Below, piece by piece: positions 59,360 to 64,000 of a stretch of 64,000 nt of DNA. The notes beneath the pieces were generated by a model, which saw nothing but the letters and a program-made list of their open reading frames with translations, was not told where the DNA came from and made no database searches. The DNA comes from Opisthocomus hoazin (taxonomy: Eukaryota; Chordata; Aves; Opisthocomiformes; Opisthocomidae), in assembly GCF_030867145.1 (NCBI RefSeq), contig NC_134442.1:325001-389000 (forward strand), in the 5' to 3' direction. Numbering within the stretch: the stretch's first letter is position 1; every line of letters starts with the position of its first letter. A program made the translations under genes and the position numbers.

Positions 59360-59815
59360 CAGGCAGCCAATAGCGGAGAGCAGCACCTCAGGGGAGGGTG
59401 GGCCCCACACCATGGCAGAGCGACAGCCCAGGTAGCCAATCAGAGGTCACATTTCAAATGAAGGGCAGGCACCCAGCGGGGCAGCCTGAACGCAAAGGGG
59501 GCCAATCAGAGGCAGCGTCACCTCAGGGGAGGGTGGGCACTGCATCTGGGCAGAGTGACAGCACTGTCAGCCAATGGCAGGTCATCACTTCAGGTGAAGG
59601 GCGGGCACTGCAGCCCAGCAGCCTGACCACCTGGGGTCCAATCCGAGGCAGCAGCACCTCAGGGGCGGGTGGGCATTGCATCTGGGCAGAGTGACAGCCC
59701 TGGCAGCCAATGGCAGGTCATTCCCTCAGGTGAAGGGCAGGCACTGTAACCCAGCAGCCTGACCACAAGGGGGCCAATCAGAGGCAGCAGCACCTCAGGG
59801 GAGGAGACTGACAGC
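59360..59815 (+). repeat. ~68-bp minisatellite with seven CCAAT boxes
   Basis: CCAAT occurs at 59367, 59436, 59502, 59571, 59638, 59707 and 59774, always in the same orientation, with spacings of 69, 66, 69, 67, 69 and 67 bp. Two alternating unit types exist: one with ccaatcagaggcagc followed by acctcaggg, the other with agccaatggcaggtca followed by caggtgaagggc. The higher-order period is therefore about 136 bp. GC-box-like words (gggcggg) lie between. CCAAT followed by cagagg or ggcagg fits the core of an NF-Y site. The array sits upstream of a GC-rich tract, so a promoter role is possible but not shown. Confidence 0.85.
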
Positions 59816-60464
59816 CCTCCCGACCTCTGTCGGCCAAGACTACGTGGGAAGGAGGTGGGCTCTGCTTGCAGCCAGGCCCAGCTTCACCATGGCTCCTGTG
59901 GGGCCTGCCCCGAGGCCGAGCAGCCCCTGGACCAGGCCCAGGGCCCCTCCTCCCCCCTTCCACCGCTCCTCTCTGTCTCCTCTGCACCCCCCAGTTGTCC
60001 CCGTGTTCTGGAACCCCCCGTCTCCATGATGCTGAGGCCGCCGGGGTGGCGGTGGGGTGGACAAGGCTGGGTGGGGGTGATGCTTGCCCTGGGGCCATCG
60101 GCTCCCCCACATCCCCTCCGCGCAGCCCCAGCGACCCCGCAGCAGCCTGCAGGGTGGTGAGGAGGGGCAGGACGTGGCTGCCGTCCAGCGTCTGCCCTGA
60201 GGTGGCGAAAACGGGGGGAATGTGGGGCTGGGGTCTGCCCCCCGAAGCAGGGGGGTCCCAGGGCTGATGCTCTCCCCCATCCCCACAGCTCCTGCACATC
60301 ATCTCCTTCCTGACGCTGCCCGCCCTGCTGAGACGGGGCCAGAACTGCCGCTGCCTCCACGAGGGCTGCGACAGCGAGGCCGCCTGCACCTCCTCTGCAC
60401 CGCTCTCTGCCCCCCCGCCGCCAGTGCCCGCTCCTGCAAGAGGGCCACCATCCTCAGCTGTGAG
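59816..60464. other. GC-rich tract, CpG-island-like; possible exon, gene unknown
   Basis: Very C/G-rich, with an acceptor-like ccccacag at 60281-60288 followed by a plausible coding segment ('LLHIISFLTLPALLRRGQNC') to about 60460. The minus strand is also open (250 codons, 60530-59778). With both strands open I cannot assign a gene. Confidence 0.3.
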
Positions 60465-60505
60465 TCTGTCATTGCCAAGGGACGGGGTGGGGGTGGCGCT
60501 TGGTC
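60465..60505 (-). repeat. 41-bp element, perfect inverted copy of 48634-48674
   Basis: Exact reverse complement of 48634-48674; here it marks the junction between the GC-rich tract and the 21-bp array. Confidence 0.9.
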
Positions 60506-60534
60506 TCCAGAACTCATCTTTAGCGTCCAAACTT

Positions 60535-61385
60535 TTATTGTAGGTTTTAATGCCTTCTTTTTAGGACCCAAAGCCTCCTTTTTAGGGTACAAACCCTCAT
60601 TTCTAAGTTCCAAACCCAGGGCTCATAGCATCATTTTGAAGGTGCAGTGCCTCCTTTTCAGAGTCCAAAGCATTGTTTATAGGGTCCAAAGTCTCCATTT
60701 ATGTACCCAACCCTCATCTTTAGCTTCAAAAGCCTGCTTTTCAGGAGCCAAAGCCTCCATGTAGAATCAAAACTGCTCCTTTAGACTTAGAAGTCTTGTT
60801 TGTTTAATGTCCCAAGCTTCATTCTGACGGTCTAAAATCCCATTTCAACAGCACAAAGCCCTGATTTTCAAACCCAAAGCATCACTTCAGGGCTTAAAAA
60901 CATCAGAATTTCAGGGTTCAATGCCTCAATGTAATTTCCAAAGCCCCATTTTCAGGGCCCAGTGCTCCATCCTTAAGCCCCAAGCCATGCTTTGGTGGGT
61001 CTAAACTCTACTTTGGAGGGTCCGAAGCCCTCTTTTACACCTGAAAGCCTCCACTGGAGTGCCCAGAGCCCTCTATTTGGGACAAAATCTCCATTTCTGG
61101 AGGCCATGGAGGAACCAAGTCGTTCCCCTCCTTTTCAGGGTCTAAAGCGTTCTTTGTATCATCTAGCCCATCCTTTTGAGTGCCCAGAGCCCCATTTTCA
61201 GGGCTGAAGCCCTCATTTATGGGATCCAAACCTGTCTTTTATCACTCACAACCTTCTTTTAGGGCCCACAGTTCCATTTTGAGGGTCCTAACTCTCATTT
61301 TGGAGGCAGAAAGCCTCTTTTTAGGCTCCAGAGCTATATTTCTAGCATCCAAAGCATCATTTTGACTTTCCAAAATCTTAGCTTT
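60535..61385 (+). repeat. Degenerate ~21-bp tandem array, block 1
   Basis: About 40 units of 20-22 bp of the form (g)ggtccaaagcctcatttt(ta), each diverged. Diverged copy of block 2 at 62270: both share an internal variant stretch (gaggaaccaag, then gttcccctcctttt/gcaggg) at about 61110-61140 and 62880-62910. Followed by unrelated sequence at 61386. Confidence 0.88.
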
Positions 61386-62269
61386 GGTGGCAGAGCAGAG
61401 AGCAGCCTGGTTCCACTAAGCGCAAGGCTGCTCTCCCGCCTCGGCTGCCCTCAGCCCGCCGTTGCTCTGCACACCGCTGCCCACGCGATGACCCACAGAG
61501 GTCCCTTCCAACCCCTAACACACCGCCCTGGCAGTTTGCCTGTGGAGCGCTGGGGACAGCTGCCCAGGGGAACGGGGAGATGGCTCTGCCCCGTCCTGCT
61601 GCGAGAGCAGGGCTCAGCCCTGGTGCTGAGGGCACTGAGCGTCTGCCTTGCTGCTCTCCAGCTTCTCCGGCGTGCGTGGAGCCCTCCGTCACCAGGCATG
61701 GGTAGTGTGCGGCTCCAGCGTACGCACCCGTGGGTGTCCCAGGGCACACGTGGAGATCCCGCCTGGACCCGGGGAGTGACAGCTCTGCAGCCGCTCGTTC
61801 AGGCGAGGTGAGCACGCTTTGTTTTTGCCCTGCGTTAGTGGGGCACGAAGCACTCAGCCCAGCCCTTGAGCGAGCTGTGCATGCTTTCAGCCAGCTGGCA
61901 CTTGTGCCGCTGCTCAGGAGAGCCCCTGCAGGTGAAATTGCCGCCTTGGCTTGAAAAACAGGCCAGCACTTCCCTGCTCTTGGGCTGTTGTCCTCTGCCC
62001 TCGGTGATTCCTGCCCTGGCAAGTCCAAGAGACGCCTCTGTGAATGCCCGCCTGTGCAGTGCGTGTCCTTCTGGCCTGGGGCCGTCAAAGCAGATCTCCC
62101 TGCAGCTAAGTGATGGCTGGGAAATGCGTACCCTTGCGGCCCCAGTGTCCTCCAGTGACAACCTGCTGGTCAGCTGAGTCCCCAGGGCTGGCTCAAAGCC
62201 TGCACAGTGGGACGAAACTGCTGCCTCACAAGACCTCTTTCTGTCCTACAAGAGGTCGATGGTGATAGC
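61386..62269. other. Unique sequence between the 21-bp blocks
   Basis: No gene recognised. A 28-bp CR1 3' remnant lies at 61489-61516 (gatgacccacagaggtccct). A 236-codon minus-strand frame (62088-61378) has no recognisable domain. Confidence 0.4.
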
Positions 62270-63112
62270 ACCATCTGGAGGGCCCAAAGCCTTTTTTTAG
62301 GGTCCAAACCCTCCTTTGCAGGGTCAAACCCTCATTGATAAGTTGCAAGCTTCGCTTTTACAATTCACAGACTCCTTTTAAGGGACCAAAGCATTCTCTT
62401 GAAGGCCCAAAGTCTGATTTGGGTGTCAAAGGGCTCCTTTTTAGAGTCCAAAGCCTTATTTGTAGGGTCTAAAGTCTCCTTTCATGGCACCAAAGCCTCA
62501 TTATCTGGATCCATAGCCTAATTTAGAGGATCCAGTCGGCAAGCTGGAGGGTCCAAAGCCTCATTTTAGCATCCAAACTGCTCATTTTGGGTACAAAGCC
62601 TCACTTGTTTAATGACCGAAGCCTCATTTGGAGGCTCCAAAGACCTGTTTTTAGCATACAGAGCCCTAGCTTTTGGCACCAAAACATCATGTGAGGGCAA
62701 AAGTCCTGATTTGAGGGTTCAGCATCTCATTTTCATTTCCAAAGCCTTATTTTCACATCCCAACGCCCCATGCTTCAGGCCCAAACTCTTTTTTGGAGAG
62801 TCCAAAGTCTCATTTCTAGGGCCAAACCCCTCTTACAGCTCTAGGCCTGCACTGGAGTGTTTCGTTTTATGGGGCAACAGAGGAACCAAGAGGTTCCCCT
62901 CCTTTGCAGGGCCCAAAGCGTCATTTGTAGACACTCTCCACCCATTTTAGGTCCCAGAGCCTTATTCGCAGGGCGAAAATCTTCATTTTTTTGGGTCCAA
63001 AGCTGTCTTTTATTAGCCATAGTCTTTCTTAGGGCACACCGTTCCCTTGTTAGGGTTTAAACTCTCACTTTCAGAGCAGAAAGCATCTTTTTAGGATCCA
63101 AAGCTCTATTGG
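62270..63112 (+). repeat. Degenerate ~21-bp tandem array, block 2
   Basis: Same unit family and length as block 1 (about 40 units). Its end (agcagaaagcatctttttag, then gatccaaagctctat) parallels the end of block 1, so the two blocks arose by duplication of an already degenerate array. Confidence 0.88.
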
Positions 63113-64000
63113 TAGTGACCTCCCCAGGGCCAGGACTCTGCGCTTCCCCTGGCTGCACTTGTTGGGGCTCTGCTGGGGCAGGGTGCGACCCTGGGCTGGT
63201 GCAGAGAGCAGCACCACGTCGTGACTCTGTGCAGGAGCAGGGTTTTGGGTGCCACCGTCGCGAGGCTGCGCCCAGCAGTGCAGGCTGGTCGGGGAGCAGC
63301 GCCCCGAGACGTGGGGGCAGAGGGTGCGGGAAGAGGGGGACAGGCGTGGGGTGCTGAGCGATGGGGCACGGGCTGGCCCTGGAGACCCCCGGGCTGGAGA
63401 CATCTGCCCCGGGACCAGTGCAGAGCTGCAGGCCTGGAGCTGGGCAGCACTTGCCTTGGGGGAGAACAACAAAATAGTGCCTGGCACGCGCAGAAGGACC
63501 CCTCAGCGTTCACATCCCACCCCTCCCTGTAAAAGAAAAGCTAAAAAGGGTGAGGACAGCAAAGCCATCTGCGCTGTTGGTAACACTGAGACTTTTTCTG
63601 TCATTTGCATGCGTTTCTTGTATTTGGCTAATGGGATCTGGGAGCCCTTGAGGGCCAGCGTGTGGCGCAGCTGGTGGCCCAGTCCTGGTTCGGCCGTCTG
63701 GCGAGGGCCCCTCCAGGGTCCCTGATGTGGTGCTGGCCTCTTGTTGGCTGGAGAGTCCTCGGAGCTGCTGGTGCTCCTCTTTGGGGGTGGCCGTGGCCCC
63801 CCGGGGGCGTTCCCTGCCCCAGCTGGTAGTGGAGGGCCTGGGCACAGCCTCCCCAGGCTCCTCCTGGGGCTCTTCTTGCTCCATGGGGATGGCAGCGGGA
63901 GCAGCGGGGCAGCTGCCAGGTGCCCACCAACAGCGGCGCATGAGGTGCAGAGGAGCTCGTCCGTGCCGGATCTTGCAGGGCTGCCGGGGGAGGCAGAGAC
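63113..64000. other. GC-rich window end; hypothetical minus-strand exon
   Basis: A minus-strand frame at 63941-63510 (143 codons; 'MEQEEPQEEPGEAVPRPSTT' inside it) has an acidic, proline-rich composition typical of disordered N-termini and could be a first exon of a gene continuing elsewhere. I do not recognise a family and the evidence is weak. Confidence 0.25.

Noticed and set aside
58578-59435. 285-codon plus-strand frame in the GC-rich region
   Set aside because: Open on several frames and both strands due to GC content; runs into the CCAAT minisatellite.
59778-60530. 250-codon minus-strand frame
   Set aside because: Overlaps an equally plausible plus-strand segment after an acceptor; reads into the 41-bp repeat; no known domain.
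60535-63112. CRISPR-like or coding heptad interpretation of the 21-bp arrays
   Set aside because: Units are contiguous without unique spacers, strongly diverged, in a vertebrate genome, and stop codons occur in every frame, so neither CRISPR nor a repeat protein fits.

Overview
The window is vertebrate nuclear DNA, almost certainly from a bird. The evidence is many CR1 LINE fragments with the CR1 3' end (tandem ATTCTGTG-type octamers), two intronless olfactory receptors of the expanded avian OR14-like type, bird-style endogenous retroviruses, and a five-exon acrosin gene with GT/AG introns. I cannot name the species. There are no operons, ribosome binding sites or CRISPR arrays; most long open frames are repeat-derived or chance.

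Layout. 0-7.6 kb: CR1 relics in both orientations, including a CR1 reverse-transcriptase frame with one nonsense codon (1.1-2.5 kb), and a decayed retroviral pol fragment (2.6-3.25 kb). 7.6-11.1 kb: first olfactory receptor unit, with a probable non-coding 5' exon. 11-19 kb: CR1 and LTR relics in unrecognised sequence. 19.384-26.028 kb: a complete young minus-strand ERV with two 414-bp LTRs that read as identical, a 5-bp target duplication, primer binding site, gag, an intact pro-RT-RNaseH-integrase frame and no env. 27.3-30.3 kb: second olfactory receptor unit, a diverged duplicate of the first. 31.5-34.1 kb: CR1. 34.155-35.4 kb: LTR, primer site and truncated gag of a class II ERV. 35.6-36.4 kb: another LTR-like segment. 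36.4-36.9 kb: a degenerate ~21-bp tandem array. 39.4-40.85 kb: a frameshifted RIM-binding-protein (RIMBP) pseudogene. 43.7-44.7 kb: a degenerate pentanucleotide array. 45.27-48.2 kb: a nearly full-length CR1. 48.67-57.88 kb: a recent tandem duplication of an acrosin (ACR) gene, both copies open, plus a third partial exon; copy 2 carries a solo LTR in its 3' UTR. 59.36-59.8 kb: a minisatellite with seven evenly spaced CCAAT boxes. 60.5-63.1 kb: two large ~21-bp arrays related to the one at 36.4 kb.

The host genes likely to make protein are the two olfactory receptors and the two acrosin copies. They do not form a pathway. What links the window is local duplication (OR pair, ACR pair plus fragment, 21-bp arrays, inverted repeats) and repeated retroelement insertion. 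The least conventional signals are the env-less ERV with an in-frame amber codon and hairpin between gag and pol, the ~68-bp CCAAT array, the dispersed 21-bp arrays, and a perfect 41-bp inverted match joining the ACR duplication edge to the edge of a 21-bp array.
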